DNA from: Micromonospora sp. WMMD980
Lineage (GTDB): Bacteria > Actinomycetota > Actinomycetes > Mycobacteriales > Micromonosporaceae
Direction: 5' to 3'
NCBI RefSeq assembly: GCF_029626035.1
Contig: NZ_JARUBE010000003.1
Span: 1,550,001 to 1,614,000, forward strand
Length of the DNA: 64,000 bases
Shown: positions 17,500 to 25,864 of the stretch, piece by piece
How positions within the stretch are numbered: position 1 is the stretch's first letter
How the letters are laid out: each line of letters opens with the position of its first letter
The notes under the pieces: generated by a model
The model's input: only the letters and a program-made list of their open reading frames with translations
What the model was told of the DNA's origin: nothing
The model's database searches: none
Position numbers and translations under genes: made by a program

Positions 17500-17919
17500 G
17501 TGCCGACCAAGCAGATCATCCAGCACGTCGGCGCGTTGCTGGACCTGGCCGGGGTGCTGGTCATCGCGGTGGGCGTGGCGGTCGCCACCGTGGTGTTCGC
17601 GCTGCGCTGCGGCCGGACCCGGGAGGTGGTGACGCACTACCGGGCGTTCCGGCAGGGCGTGGGGCGGGCCATCCTGCTCGGCCTGGAGTTCCTGGTGGGC
17701 GGCGACATCATCCGTACCGTCGCGGTGTCGCCCACGTTCACCAGCGTCGGCGTGCTGGCGTTGATCGTGCTGGTCCGGACGTTCCTCAGCTTCTCGCTGG
17801 AGGTGGAGCTGGACGGTCGCTGGCCCTGGCAGGGCAAGCCGCCGAACACCACGCCGGGCCCGGCCCGGAGCGGCGCCGTCGCCGGGTCCGGCTCGCCCGA
17901 CCGGTCGACGGGAACGTGA
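17500..17919 (+). CDS. DUF1622 family membrane protein
   Basis: A 139-residue protein with three hydrophobic segments (about 12-35, 55-72 and 80-97) and the family pattern GLEFLVGGDIIRTV, typical of the small DUF1622 membrane proteins of unknown function. The C-terminal 35 residues are polar and proline/glycine-rich. GTG start at 17500. It follows the polyketide cassette at 71 bases in the same direction, but nothing ties it to that pathway. Confidence 0.75.
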   Translation: MPTKQIIQHVGALLDLAGVLVIAVGVAVATVVFALRCGRTREVVTHYRAFRQGVGRAILLGLEFLVGGDIIRTVAVSPTFTSVGVLALIVLVRTFLSFSLEVELDGRWPWQGKPPNTTPGPARSGAVAGSGSPDRSTGT

Positions 17920-18014
17920 GATGTATTGCTGGCGGCACGTGTCCGCAGGTGGGAGGTTTGATCTCGACTCACCGGGTCACTGATACCGGGAGTGACGACG
18001 GAAGGGGAACGCCG

Positions 18015-18284
18015 GTGCCCGAGACGAACCGGACCAGGTCCAGTCAGGACGCCGCGCTGCCTCGCGGCGTCACCGACCCGCTGCTGTGGCGGGCCGCCTA
18101 CGACGTGGCGGCCGCGCACCGGCCGGACGCCGCCGGCCGCTGCTCCAGCCTGCTCTGCGCCGGCCGACCGGCGCCCTGCGAGCCGCTGGACGCCGCCCGC
18201 CGGGCGATGCGGCTCGCCGGTGACGCCGGCCGCCGGGCCGAGCCGGACACCCGGGTCGGCGCGCAGCGGCGACGGGCCGCCTGA
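18015..18284 (+). CDS. Small conserved-type hypothetical protein
   Basis: An 89-residue soluble protein of unknown function. GAAGGGG is followed by GTG at 18015. The middle contains a three-cysteine cluster (GRCSSLLCAGRPAPCEP), which could bind a metal, but there are too few other ligands to be confident. The C-terminus is Arg/Ala-rich. Upstream, GTCACT and AGTGAC form a short inverted repeat around 17976-17996. Codon use is typical of the neighbourhood. Confidence 0.5.
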   Translation: MPETNRTRSSQDAALPRGVTDPLLWRAAYDVAAAHRPDAAGRCSSLLCAGRPAPCEPLDAARRAMRLAGDAGRRAEPDTRVGAQRRRAA

Positions 18285-18378
18285 TCGGCCCCGATGCCGG
18301 GCGGTTCGAACCATGCCCGCCCCACTTCCGTGTTTATGATCGACAACTCGGTCGGAATGCGGGAAATGAGGAGGGTTC

Positions 18379-19356
18379 GTGACCGTCGACGCCCACGCCT
18401 TCTGGCTCCGCGCCCCCGGCGAGGGTGAGATCCGGCCGGTCCGCCTCGACCCGCCGGGCCCCGGCGAGGTGCTGGTCCGCACCCGGTTCTCCGGGGTCAG
18501 CCGGGGCACCGAGACGCTCGTCTACACCGGCCGGGTCCCCGCCGACCAGCACGCCGCGATGCGTGCCCCGTTCCAGTCCGGCGACTTCCCGGCCCCGGTC
18601 AAGTACGGCTACCTCAGCGTCGGCACGGTCGAGGCCGGCCCGGCGCGGCTGCGCGGGCGGACCGTGTTCTGTCTCCACCCGCACCAGAGCGCGTACGTGG
18701 TCCCGGCCGACGCCGTGGTGGTCGTGCCGGACGGCGTGCCCGCGGAACGCGCGGTGCTGGCCGGCACCGTGGAGACCGCGGTGAACGCGCTCTGGGACGC
18801 CCCGCCGCTGGTCGGCGACCGGGTCACCGTGATCGGCGGCGGGATGGTCGGATGCGCGGTGACCGCCCTGCTGGCCCGGTTCCCCGGCGTGCGGGTCGAG
18901 TTGGTCGACGCCGACGTGGCCCGGGCCGGGACCGCCGAGGCGCTCGGCGTCGACTTCGCCCGGCCCGCCGACGCGGCGGGCGACCGCGACCTGGTGGTGC
19001 ATGCCAGCGCCAGCGCGGACGGGCTGCAACGCGGCCTGGAGCTGCTCCGCCCGGAGGGCACCGTGCTGGAGCTGAGCTGGTACGGCGACCGTCCGGTCAC
19101 CCTCGCGCTCGGCGGCGCGTTCCACTCCCGACGACTCGGCATCCGCAGCAGCCAGGTCGGCACCGTGTCGCCCCGGCGCGCCGACCGCAGCTACGCCGAC
19201 CGGCTCGCCCTCGCCCTGGACCTGCTGGCCGACCCGGCGTACGACGCGCTGCTCACCGGCCGGTCCCGCTTCACCGACCTGCCCGACGTGCTGGACCGGC
19301 TCGCCTCGGGCGAGTTGCCGGCGCTCTGTCATCTCATCACCTACGGCGAGGAGTGA
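18379..19356 (+). CDS. Medium-chain dehydrogenase-like oxidoreductase, first gene of pterin-like operon
   Basis: A 325-residue member of the medium-chain dehydrogenase/reductase superfamily (GroES-like N-terminus [18 protein letters not shown]; nucleotide fold [17 protein letters not shown]). The classical zinc-ligand signature of alcohol dehydrogenases is not evident. BchC-like members with the GVSRGTE motif act on tetrapyrrole or sugar alcohols. GAGGAGG precedes the GTG start, and TATGAT at 18335-18340 is a plausible -10 box. The next gene starts two bases after its stop, making it the head of a coupled operon. Its substrate, perhaps a sugar or side-chain hydroxyl of the product, is unknown. 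Confidence 0.75.
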   Translation: MTVDAHAFWLRAPGEGEIRPVRLDPPGPGEVLVRTRFSGVSRGTETLVYTGRVPADQHAAMRAPFQSGDFPAPVKYGYLSVGTVEAGPARLRGRTVFCLHPHQSAYVVPADAVVVVPDGVPAERAVLAGTVETAVNALWDAPPLVGDRVTVIGGGMVGCAVTALLARFPGVRVELVDADVARAGTAEALGVDFARPADAAGDRDLVVHASASADGLQRGLELLRPEGTVLELSWYGDRPVTLALGGAFHSRRLGIRSSQVGTVSPRRADRSYADRLALALDLLADPAYDALLTGRSRFTDLPDVLDRLASGELPALCHLITYGEE

Positions 19357-19358
19357 AC

Positions 19359-19757
19359 GTGTTCAGCGTGACCGTCCGGGACCACATGATGGTCGCCCAC
19401 AGTTTCCGCGGCGAGGTCTTCGGCCCGGCCCAGAAGCTGCACGGCGCGACCTTCGTCGTCGACGCCACGTTCCGCCGGCCGGAGCTGGACGCCGACGGGA
19501 TCGTGGTGGACATCGGGTTGGCGACCGAGCAGCTCAAGGCCGTGCTCGGCGAGCTGACCTATCGCAACCTGGACGACGAGCCGGCCTTCGCCGGGGTGAA
19601 CACCACCACCGAGGTTCTGGCCCGCACGGTCGCCGACCGGATCGCGGACGCGGTGCGCGCCGGCCGGCTGGGGGAGGGGGCGCGGGGCCTGGCCGGGATC
19701 ACCGTCACCCTGCACGAGTCGCACGTCGCGTGGGCGAGCTACGAGCGGTCGCTGTGA
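19359..19757 (+). CDS. Degenerate 6-pyruvoyltetrahydropterin synthase / QueD homologue (T-fold)
   Basis: A 132-residue T-fold protein aligned by eye to E. coli QueD. The first zinc His (VAHSF, His14) and the second (LHG, His28) remain. The third (HGH in the family) is Ala30, the catalytic Cys position is Ala24, and the catalytic His in LDHH is replaced (NLDDEP). The C-terminal substrate-binding Glu is kept (TLHES). It should therefore not do normal PTPS or QueD chemistry but may bind a pterin-like ligand. From memory, the S. coelicolor homologue SCO6650 was crystallised and reported to lack zinc and the catalytic triad, with unknown activity; not checked here. GTG start, 2-base gap upstream. 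Confidence 0.8.
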   Translation: MFSVTVRDHMMVAHSFRGEVFGPAQKLHGATFVVDATFRRPELDADGIVVDIGLATEQLKAVLGELTYRNLDDEPAFAGVNTTTEVLARTVADRIADAVRAGRLGEGARGLAGITVTLHESHVAWASYERSL

Positions 19758-19761
19758 CCGG

Positions 19762-20799
19762 ATGACCGCCGTCCACGTGGTGCTGCCGGGCGACATCGAC
19801 GACCCGGCGAACCCCAGCGGCGGCAACGCCTACGACCGGCACGTCTGCGACGGGCTGGCCGCGCTCGGCTGGACCGTGCGCGAGCACCAGGTGCCGGGCT
19901 CCTGGCCGGACCCGGGCGACCGGGAGCGGGCGGCGCTGGGTGCGCTGCTCGGCGGGCTGCCCGACGGCGCGACGGCGCTGCTCGACGGCCTGGTCGCCTC
20001 CACCGTGCCGGAGGTGCTGGCCGCGCACGCCGCGCGGCTACGCCTGGTGGTGCTGGTGCACCTGCCGATCGAGGGCGAGGCCGAGCGGCGGGCCCTCGCC
20101 ACGGCGACCGTGGTGGTCGCCACCAGCGAGTGGACCCGGCGGCGGCTGCTGGAGCGCTATCCGCTCGACCCGGACCGGGTGGCGGTCGCCCCGCCCGGCG
20201 TCGAGCCGGCGCCGGTCGCTCCCGCCACGCCCGGCGGCACCCGGCTGCTCTGCGTCGCGGCGGTCACCGCGGTCAAGGGCCACGACGTGCTGGCCACCGC
20301 GCTCGCCGAGGTCGCGGACCTGGGCTGGACCTGCGACTGGGTCGGCCCGCTCGACCGGGACCCGGCGTTCGTCGACCGGGTGCGCCGACGGCTCACCGGC
20401 GCCGGCCTGGCGGACCGGGTCCGGCTGAGCGGTCCGCGCGCCGGCGCGGCGGTCGCCGCCGCGTACGCCGGGGCCGATCTGCTCGTCCTGCCCTCCCGGC
20501 GGGAGACGTACGGCATGGTGGTCACCGAGGCGCTGGCCCGGGGCGTACCGGTGCTGGCCGCCGACACCGGCGGCCTGCCGGCCACGCTCGGGCGCGCCCC
20601 TGGTGGTGACCGGCCGGGCCTGCTGGTGCCGCCGGAGGACGCGGGTGCGACCGCCGCCGCGCTGCGCCGCTGGCTCACCGATCCCGGCCTACGGGGGCGG
20701 CTGCGCCGCGCCGCCCGACAGCGGCGGGACACCCTCACCGGCTGGTCGGTCACCGTGGACCGGCTGGCCACGGCGTTGAAGGAGGCGACCCCGGCATGA
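19762..20799 (+). CDS. GT4-family glycosyltransferase
   Basis: A 345-residue GT-B-fold retaining glycosyltransferase. The N-terminal domain has the GGNAYDRHVCDGLAALGW acceptor-side loop. The C-terminal donor domain has VAAVTAVKGHDVL and the E-x7-E motif in SRRETYGMVVTEALARG. It transfers a sugar from a nucleotide donor. It starts 4 bases after the pterin-synthase homologue and overlaps the methyltransferase gene by 4 bases, so it almost surely acts in the same pathway. The acceptor may be a pterin or pyrimidine derivative or a lipid; neither can be read from sequence. Confidence 0.85.
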   Translation: MTAVHVVLPGDIDDPANPSGGNAYDRHVCDGLAALGWTVREHQVPGSWPDPGDRERAALGALLGGLPDGATALLDGLVASTVPEVLAAHAARLRLVVLVHLPIEGEAERRALATATVVVATSEWTRRRLLERYPLDPDRVAVAPPGVEPAPVAPATPGGTRLLCVAAVTAVKGHDVLATALAEVADLGWTCDWVGPLDRDPAFVDRVRRRLTGAGLADRVRLSGPRAGAAVAAAYAGADLLVLPSRRETYGMVVTEALARGVPVLAADTGGLPATLGRAPGGDRPGLLVPPEDAGATAAALRRWLTDPGLRGRLRRAARQRRDTLTGWSVTVDRLATALKEATPA

Positions 20800-21602
20800 C
20801 CACCTCACTCCCACCCGGTTTCGCGGACTGGCTGCGGCTGCGTGAGCCGGCCGACGCGGCGGCCCGCTCGGTGGAGCTGGCCGACGCGGTCCGCGACCGG
20901 CTGCCCGGCGACCGTCCGCTGGTCGTGCACGACCTGGGCAGCGGCACCGGTTCGATGGCCCGCTGGCTCGCCCCCCGGCTGCCCGGCCCGCAGCGCTGGG
21001 TGCTGCACGAGCGCGACCGGGCGTTGCTGGCGCTGGCCGGGGGCGGGCTCACCGCCGCCGACGGCGCCGAGGTCACGGTGACCACCCGCGACTCGGACAT
21101 CACCCGGCTGACCGCCGCCGACCTGGCCGACGCCCACCTGGTCACCGCGTCGGCGCTGCTGGACATGCTCACCGCCGACGAGATCGACCGGATCGTGGCG
21201 GCGTGCGCCGGCCACCCGACGCTGTTCGCGCTCACCGTGTCCGGCCGGGCCGAGTTCACCCCGGCGGACCCGCTCGACGCCGACCTGGCCGACGCGTTCA
21301 ACGCCCACCAGCGGCGGACCGTCGGCGGGCGGGCCCTGCTGGGGCCGGACGCGGTGGCGGCCGCCGTGGCCGCCTTCGGCCGCCACGGCGTCGAGGTGGC
21401 CGTGCGGCCCACCCCGTGGCGGCTCGGCCCGGAGCGGTCGGCGCTGACCGCCGAGTGGCTGACCGGCTGGGTCGAGGCGGCCGTCGAGGAACGTCCGCAT
21501 CTGGCCGACCCCTCCCGGACGTATATCCAGTGGCGGCTCGTCGAGGCCGCCGCCGGCCGGGTCGAGGTGACGCTGCACCACGCGGACCTGCTCGCCGGCT
21601 GA
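20796..21602 (+). CDS. Class I SAM-dependent methyltransferase-like protein
   Basis: A 268-residue Rossmann-fold protein with SAM motif I at VVHDLGSGTGSMARWL and acidic motif II in HERDRALL. The C-terminal part (TPWRLGPERSALTAEWL, then RTYIQWRLVEA) has no family I can name. ATG overlaps the glycosyltransferase stop by 4 bases. It is a good candidate to methylate the pathway product or an intermediate. Confidence 0.75.
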   Translation: MTTSLPPGFADWLRLREPADAAARSVELADAVRDRLPGDRPLVVHDLGSGTGSMARWLAPRLPGPQRWVLHERDRALLALAGGGLTAADGAEVTVTTRDSDITRLTAADLADAHLVTASALLDMLTADEIDRIVAACAGHPTLFALTVSGRAEFTPADPLDADLADAFNAHQRRTVGGRALLGPDAVAAAVAAFGRHGVEVAVRPTPWRLGPERSALTAEWLTGWVEAAVEERPHLADPSRTYIQWRLVEAAAGRVEVTLHHADLLAG

Positions 21603-21652
21603 ACCGTACGGCCCGCCGACACGTGACATCCGGTGGGAACGAGGAGGACCGC

Positions 21653-22699
21653 TTGTCACACGTCGCCGTCGCCGTACCCGTGCCGCCCAGGCCGGTGCCC
21701 ACCGCCGTGGCGCCGGTCGTGCCGCCCGGACCGGTGCCGGCCGCCGCGGTGGCGCCGGTCGGGCCGGGGCGGGCCCGGCGCGGCGCGGCCTGGGTACGCC
21801 CGGTCGCCGGGCTGGCCGTGCTCGCGGCGCTGGTCGCCTCCGTGGGTACCGGCCCGTTCCTGGCCGGACTGCGGCTGATCGACGTGCCGGCGCTCGCCGC
21901 CGCGCTCGGCATCGGCGTGGTCACCACCGTGTGCTGCGCCTGGCGCTGGTCGCTGGTCGCCGGCGGGCTGGGGGTACGGCTGCCGATGCGGGCCGCCGTG
22001 GCCCACTGCTACCGGGCGGTGTTCCTCAACTCCACCCTGCCCGGTGGGGTGCTCGGCGACGTGCACCGCGCGGTGCGGCACGGGCGTGACGCCGGCGACC
22101 TGGCCCGGGGCGTACGCGCCGTGGTGTGGGAGCGCGCCGCGGGGCAGGTGGTGCAACTGGTCATCGCGGTGGCGGTGCTGGCCGCGTTCCCGTCACCGGT
22201 CCGCCCGTACCTGCCGGTGCTGGCCGTCGTGTTCGCGGTGGCCGCCGTGGCGCTGGTGCTGGCCGCCCGCGCCGTGCCCCGCTCCGGCGCGTCCCGGCTC
22301 GCCCGCGCGGCCCGCACCGCGGTCGCCGACGTCCGCTGCGGGCTGCTGGCCCGCCGGACCTGGGCCGGTGTGGTGATCGCCTCAGCCGTGGTGTTCGCCG
22401 GCCACCTGGCCACCTTCATGGTGGCGGCGCGCACCGCGGGCGCCGACGCCCCGCTGTCCCGCCTGCTGCCGCTCACCCTGCTCGCCCTGCTGGCCATGGC
22501 CCTGCCGCTCAACGTGGGCGGCTTCGGACCGCGTGAGGGGGTGGCCGCCTGGGCGTTCGCGGCGGCCGGCCTGACCGCCGCGCAGGGTGTGGCCACCGGC
22601 ACGGTCTACGGCGCATTGGTGCTGGTGGCCAGCCTGCCCGGCGCGGTGGTGCTGCTGGCGCGCCGGCTGCCCCGGCGGGAGCCCGGCAACTGTCGGTGA
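21653..22699 (+). CDS. Integral membrane flippase-like protein (LPG synthase TM / UPF0104 family)
   Basis: A 348-residue membrane protein with seven to eight hydrophobic segments. Family features are WRWSLVAGGLGVRLPMRAAVAHCYRAVFLNSTLPGGVLGDVHRA and MALPLNVGGFGPREGVAAW, typical of lysylphosphatidylglycerol-synthase transmembrane/AglD-type proteins. The first 45 residues are Pro/Val/Ala-rich and cytoplasmic. GAGGAGG sits just upstream of the TTG at 21653, which I take as the start. In a biosynthetic operon it could move a lipid-linked or amphipathic product across the membrane. Confidence 0.75.
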   Translation: MSHVAVAVPVPPRPVPTAVAPVVPPGPVPAAAVAPVGPGRARRGAAWVRPVAGLAVLAALVASVGTGPFLAGLRLIDVPALAAALGIGVVTTVCCAWRWSLVAGGLGVRLPMRAAVAHCYRAVFLNSTLPGGVLGDVHRAVRHGRDAGDLARGVRAVVWERAAGQVVQLVIAVAVLAAFPSPVRPYLPVLAVVFAVAAVALVLAARAVPRSGASRLARAARTAVADVRCGLLARRTWAGVVIASAVVFAGHLATFMVAARTAGADAPLSRLLPLTLLALLAMALPLNVGGFGPREGVAAWAFAAAGLTAAQGVATGTVYGALVLVASLPGAVVLLARRLPRREPGNCR

Positions 22700-22766
22700 T
22701 CCCGCATACGGTGAGGGTGCGAGGTGTGAGTCGTCGGTCAGCCCGGCGACCGGACGGAGGAGAACC

Positions 22767-23396
22767 ATGGACGAAACCCTGCCCGCCGCGACGGTCCGGA
22801 CCCGGGTCACGGTCCCGCTTCGGTTCCCCGACGGATACGTGACCACCGCCCTCGTGCACACCTTCCACGGCCTGGTGGACGGCCGCGAGCACCTGGCGTT
22901 CGGCCTGGGTGAGCACGGCCGGGCCGACCCGCCGCTGGTGCGCCCGCACAGCGAGTGCCTCACCGGCGACGTGTTCGGCAGCCAGCGCTGCGACTGCGGC
23001 CCGCAGTTGCGCGAGGCGGTCGAGCGGATCGCCGACGCCGGGGGCTACCTGCTCTACCTGCGTCAGGAGGGCCGGGGCATCGGCCTCTACGCCAAGCTCG
23101 ACGCGTACGCGTTGCAGGACGGCGGCCTCGACACCTACGAGGCGAACCTGGCATTGGGCCGGGGCGCCGACGAGCGGGACTACACCGTCGCCGCGCAGAT
23201 GCTCGCCGCACTGGGCGTGGACCGGGTGGCCCTGCTCAGCAACAACCCCGACAAGGCGGCCCAGCTGGAGCGGCTGGGCGTCACGGTGGCCGACCGGGTG
23301 GTCACCGGCGTGCACCTGTCCCCGGCGAACGCCGACTACCTGGCGGCCAAGGTCAGCCGGGCCGACCACGCCCTCGACCTGCCGTTCGTGCCGTGA
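22767..23396 (+). CDS. ribA: GTP cyclohydrolase II (second-copy type, in a non-riboflavin operon)
   Basis: A 209-residue stand-alone RibA homologue converting GTP to a diaminopyrimidinone phosphate, formate and pyrophosphate. Zinc ligands Cys64, Cys75 and Cys77 lie in HSECLTGDVFGSQRCDCG; LRQEGRGIGL and NNPDKAAQL are present. The residue equivalent to E. coli Tyr105 is kept (Tyr114 in DAYALQD). From memory, S. coelicolor SCO6655 carries Met here and stops at a formylamino intermediate, so this protein should complete the reaction. There is no RibB fusion, unlike many riboflavin-pathway enzymes, and no ribE/ribH nearby. GGAGGAGAACC precedes the ATG. Confidence 0.88.
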   Translation: MDETLPAATVRTRVTVPLRFPDGYVTTALVHTFHGLVDGREHLAFGLGEHGRADPPLVRPHSECLTGDVFGSQRCDCGPQLREAVERIADAGGYLLYLRQEGRGIGLYAKLDAYALQDGGLDTYEANLALGRGADERDYTVAAQMLAALGVDRVALLSNNPDKAAQLERLGVTVADRVVTGVHLSPANADYLAAKVSRADHALDLPFVP

Positions 23397-24082
23397 CGTC
23401 CCGCCCGTACGTGCTGCTCAGCTGCGCGATGTCGATCGACGGATACATCGACGACGCGACCACCGAACGGCTGCTGCTCTCCAACGACGACGACCTGGAC
23501 CGGGTCGACGCGACGCGGGCCGGGTGCGACGCGATCATGGTGGGCGCGGCCACGGTCCGCCGTGACGATCCCCGGCTGCTGGTGCGCAGCGAGCGGCGGC
23601 GGGCCGACCGGGTGGCCCGGGGGCTGCCCCCGTCACCGGTGAAGGTGACGGTCACCGGCAGCGGCGACCTCGACCCGGCGGCGCGGTTCTTCAGCCTCGG
23701 TGACGGGCTGAAGCTCGTCTACTGCCCGACCGGGGTGGTGGACAAGGCCCGCGAGCAGGTGGGCGCGGTGGCGACCGTGGTCGACGCCGGTGAGCCGGTC
23801 ACCCCGGAGGCGGTGGTGGCCGACCTCGCCGGGCGCGGGATCGGCCAGTTGATGGTCGAGGGCGGCGGCTCGATGCACCGCCAGTTCCTCACCGCCGGCC
23901 TCGCCGACGAGCTGCACCTGGTGGTCGCCCCGTTCTTCGTGGGGGACGGCCGGGCGCCCCGGTTCGTGGGGGAGGGCCGCTTCCCCTGGCATCCGGGCCG
24001 CCGCGCCCGGGTCGTCGAGGTGCGCCAGATCGGTGACGTGGTGCTGACCCGTTACGCGCTCTCCGACCGCTGCCAGGCCTGA
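23393..24082 (+). CDS. RibD C-terminal-type reductase (dihydrofolate-reductase-like fold)
   Basis: A 229-residue protein equivalent to the reductase half of RibD (LLSCAMSIDGYIDD start, DAIMVGAATVRRDDPRLLVR, LMVEGGGSMHRQFL, DELHLVVAPFFVGDG). In riboflavin synthesis this fold reduces the ribose of the GTP cyclohydrolase II product to ribityl using NADPH. No deaminase domain is attached. GTG overlaps the cyclohydrolase stop by 4 bases, so the two are made together and probably act in sequence. Last gene of the operon. Confidence 0.85.
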   Translation: MTSRPYVLLSCAMSIDGYIDDATTERLLLSNDDDLDRVDATRAGCDAIMVGAATVRRDDPRLLVRSERRRADRVARGLPPSPVKVTVTGSGDLDPAARFFSLGDGLKLVYCPTGVVDKAREQVGAVATVVDAGEPVTPEAVVADLAGRGIGQLMVEGGGSMHRQFLTAGLADELHLVVAPFFVGDGRAPRFVGEGRFPWHPGRRARVVEVRQIGDVVLTRYALSDRCQA

Positions 24083-24184
24083 CCGACGCTGCCCGGTTCG
24101 CTCTTGTGCAAGCTCACGGTCGAGATTAGTTTGTTGACCATCCATACGAACACTCCACCGTGCATCCCTCCGAAAGGGGGACCG

Positions 24185-25864
24185 ATGAGCGTGCACCACC
24201 CCGAGCCGGGCTCCTCCCGCCGCCACTTTCTCGGCCTGGTTGGCCTCGGCGTGGCCGCCACCACCGCCGGCCCGCTGCTCGCCGGCTGTTCCGAGAAGCC
24301 GGCCGGCTCCGGCGGCGCCCAGCAGCTCGACGCCGTCTCCGGCGTGCTGCCGACGCACCGGGATCTGACCGGCGCCATCAAGCCCGACATCGTCGGCACC
24401 CGCCCGGTGCCGGACGGCTACACCAGCTACCCGGCCACCCTCGTCGACGCCGTCACCGAGAAGCCTGGCACCAGCGGCAAGCAGGTCACCGCGATGACGC
24501 CCGCCTGGGGCCCGGCGCCGACCGGCATCGCGCAGAGCGCCTACCTCCAGGCCGTCAACGCCGAGCTGGGCACGCCGGTCAACTTCACCGTCCAGGACGG
24601 CAACACCTACGCCGACAAGCTCAACGCGATGCTCGGCGCCCGCGACGTGCCGGAGCTGCTGTGCGTGCCGAGCTGGGAGGTGGAGAAGATCCCGCGCTTC
24701 GCCGAGGCGATCAAGGTGCTCTTCGAGGACCTCACCGACCACCTCAGGGGCGACGCCGTGAACGCGTACCCGATGCTGGCGAGCTTCCCGACCGGGGCCT
24801 GGCGCCAGGCGGTGTGGAACGAGCGGCTGGTGTCCGTGCCGAACCCCACCGACGGGCCCTTCCCCTGGGCGCTGTTCGCCCGCAAGGATCTGCTCGACGC
24901 GCGCGGCCTGGCGCTGCCGGCCAACCTGGACGATCTGCTCTCCGCCGCCAAGCAGGTCACCGACCCGGCCCGCAAGGTGTGGGCGTTCGACGACGTCTTC
25001 GCCATGATCCAGATGTTCCACCGGGTGCCCGGCGCCAACCAGGGGTGGCGGCTGCGCTCCGACGGCACGCCCGAGTTCAAGTACGAGACCCCGGAGTTCC
25101 GCCAGGCGCTCGAGGTGATGGCCAAGATCTACAAGGACGGTCTCGTCCACCCGGACATCCTGGCCAGCCGGGGCGCGGACGCCAAGCAACTGTTCGCCAA
25201 GAACGGCGCGATCGTCTTCAAGCAGGACGGCGTCGGCTTCTGGCAGGGCGCCCAGGCCGAGCACCAGAAGACCAACCCGGCGTTGAACATCCAGCCGGTG
25301 CCGATCTTCTCCGCCACCGGTGGCGACCCGCTGGTCTGGGGCGAGGACAAGCCGATCTCCTACACCTTCGTCAAGAAGGGCCTCGGCAAGGATCGGGTCC
25401 GGGAGCTGCTGCGGATCATCAACTGGTGCTCCGCGCCGCTCGGCAGCCAGGAGGCACAGCTCCGCGACTTCGGCGTCGAGGGCAAGCACCACACCAGGTC
25501 GCCGAACGGGCCGGTGAAGACCGACCTGGCGTTCAAGGAGATCGCGAACCAGTACTTCTTCATCAGCGGCCGTAACCCCACGATCGGGCCGTTCCCGGAG
25601 ACGCCCCGCTACGTGCCGGACGTGCTGACCTACTCCAACCGGATGGTCACGTTCCTGGAGAAGAACCCCTGGGCCGGGGTCAAGCTGGAGATGCCCGCCG
25701 CCTTCAAGGCCAACCAGGTGCCCACGGAGGACAAGTTCACCGACGTCCTGCGGGGCCGGCGTCCGCTCGGCGACGTGGACGCCATCGTCGCCGAGTGGAA
25801 GTCCAACGGCGGGGAGGAAGCCCGCAAGCTGCTCGCCGACTCGCTGCCCAAGGCGGCCAAGTGA
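24185..25864 (+). CDS. Oligosaccharide ABC transporter substrate-binding lipoprotein (LipO/LplA type)
   Basis: A 559-residue extracellular binding protein. The Tat-type signal RRHFLG is followed by the lipobox LLAGC, so it should be exported folded and lipid-anchored. The size (over 500 residues) and the downstream LplB-type permeases fit importers of complex oligosaccharides. GAAAGGGGG at 24172-24180 and the ATG at 24185 set the start; the frame is open from 24104 without a better site. No ATPase or regulator is adjacent, so a shared ATPase is expected. The sugar is unknown. Confidence 0.88.
   Translation: MSVHHPEPGSSRRHFLGLVGLGVAATTAGPLLAGCSEKPAGSGGAQQLDAVSGVLPTHRDLTGAIKPDIVGTRPVPDGYTSYPATLVDAVTEKPGTSGKQVTAMTPAWGPAPTGIAQSAYLQAVNAELGTPVNFTVQDGNTYADKLNAMLGARDVPELLCVPSWEVEKIPRFAEAIKVLFEDLTDHLRGDAVNAYPMLASFPTGAWRQAVWNERLVSVPNPTDGPFPWALFARKDLLDARGLALPANLDDLLSAAKQVTDPARKVWAFDDVFAMIQMFHRVPGANQGWRLRSDGTPEFKYETPEFRQALEVMAKIYKDGLVHPDILASRGADAKQLFAKNGAIVFKQDGVGFWQGAQAEHQKTNPALNIQPVPIFSATGGDPLVWGEDKPISYTFVKKGLGKDRVRELLRIINWCSAPLGSQEAQLRDFGVEGKHHTRSPNGPVKTDLAFKEIANQYFFISGRNPTIGPFPETPRYVPDVLTYSNRMVTFLEKNPWAGVKLEMPAAFKANQVPTEDKFTDVLRGRRPLGDVDAIVAEWKSNGGEEARKLLADSLPKAAK

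Noticed and set aside
18379..24082. Housekeeping riboflavin operon
   Set aside because: RibA and RibD-type reductase are present, but the riboflavin synthase, lumazine synthase, RibB and RibD deaminase parts are all missing and unrelated glycosyltransferase and flippase genes are included.
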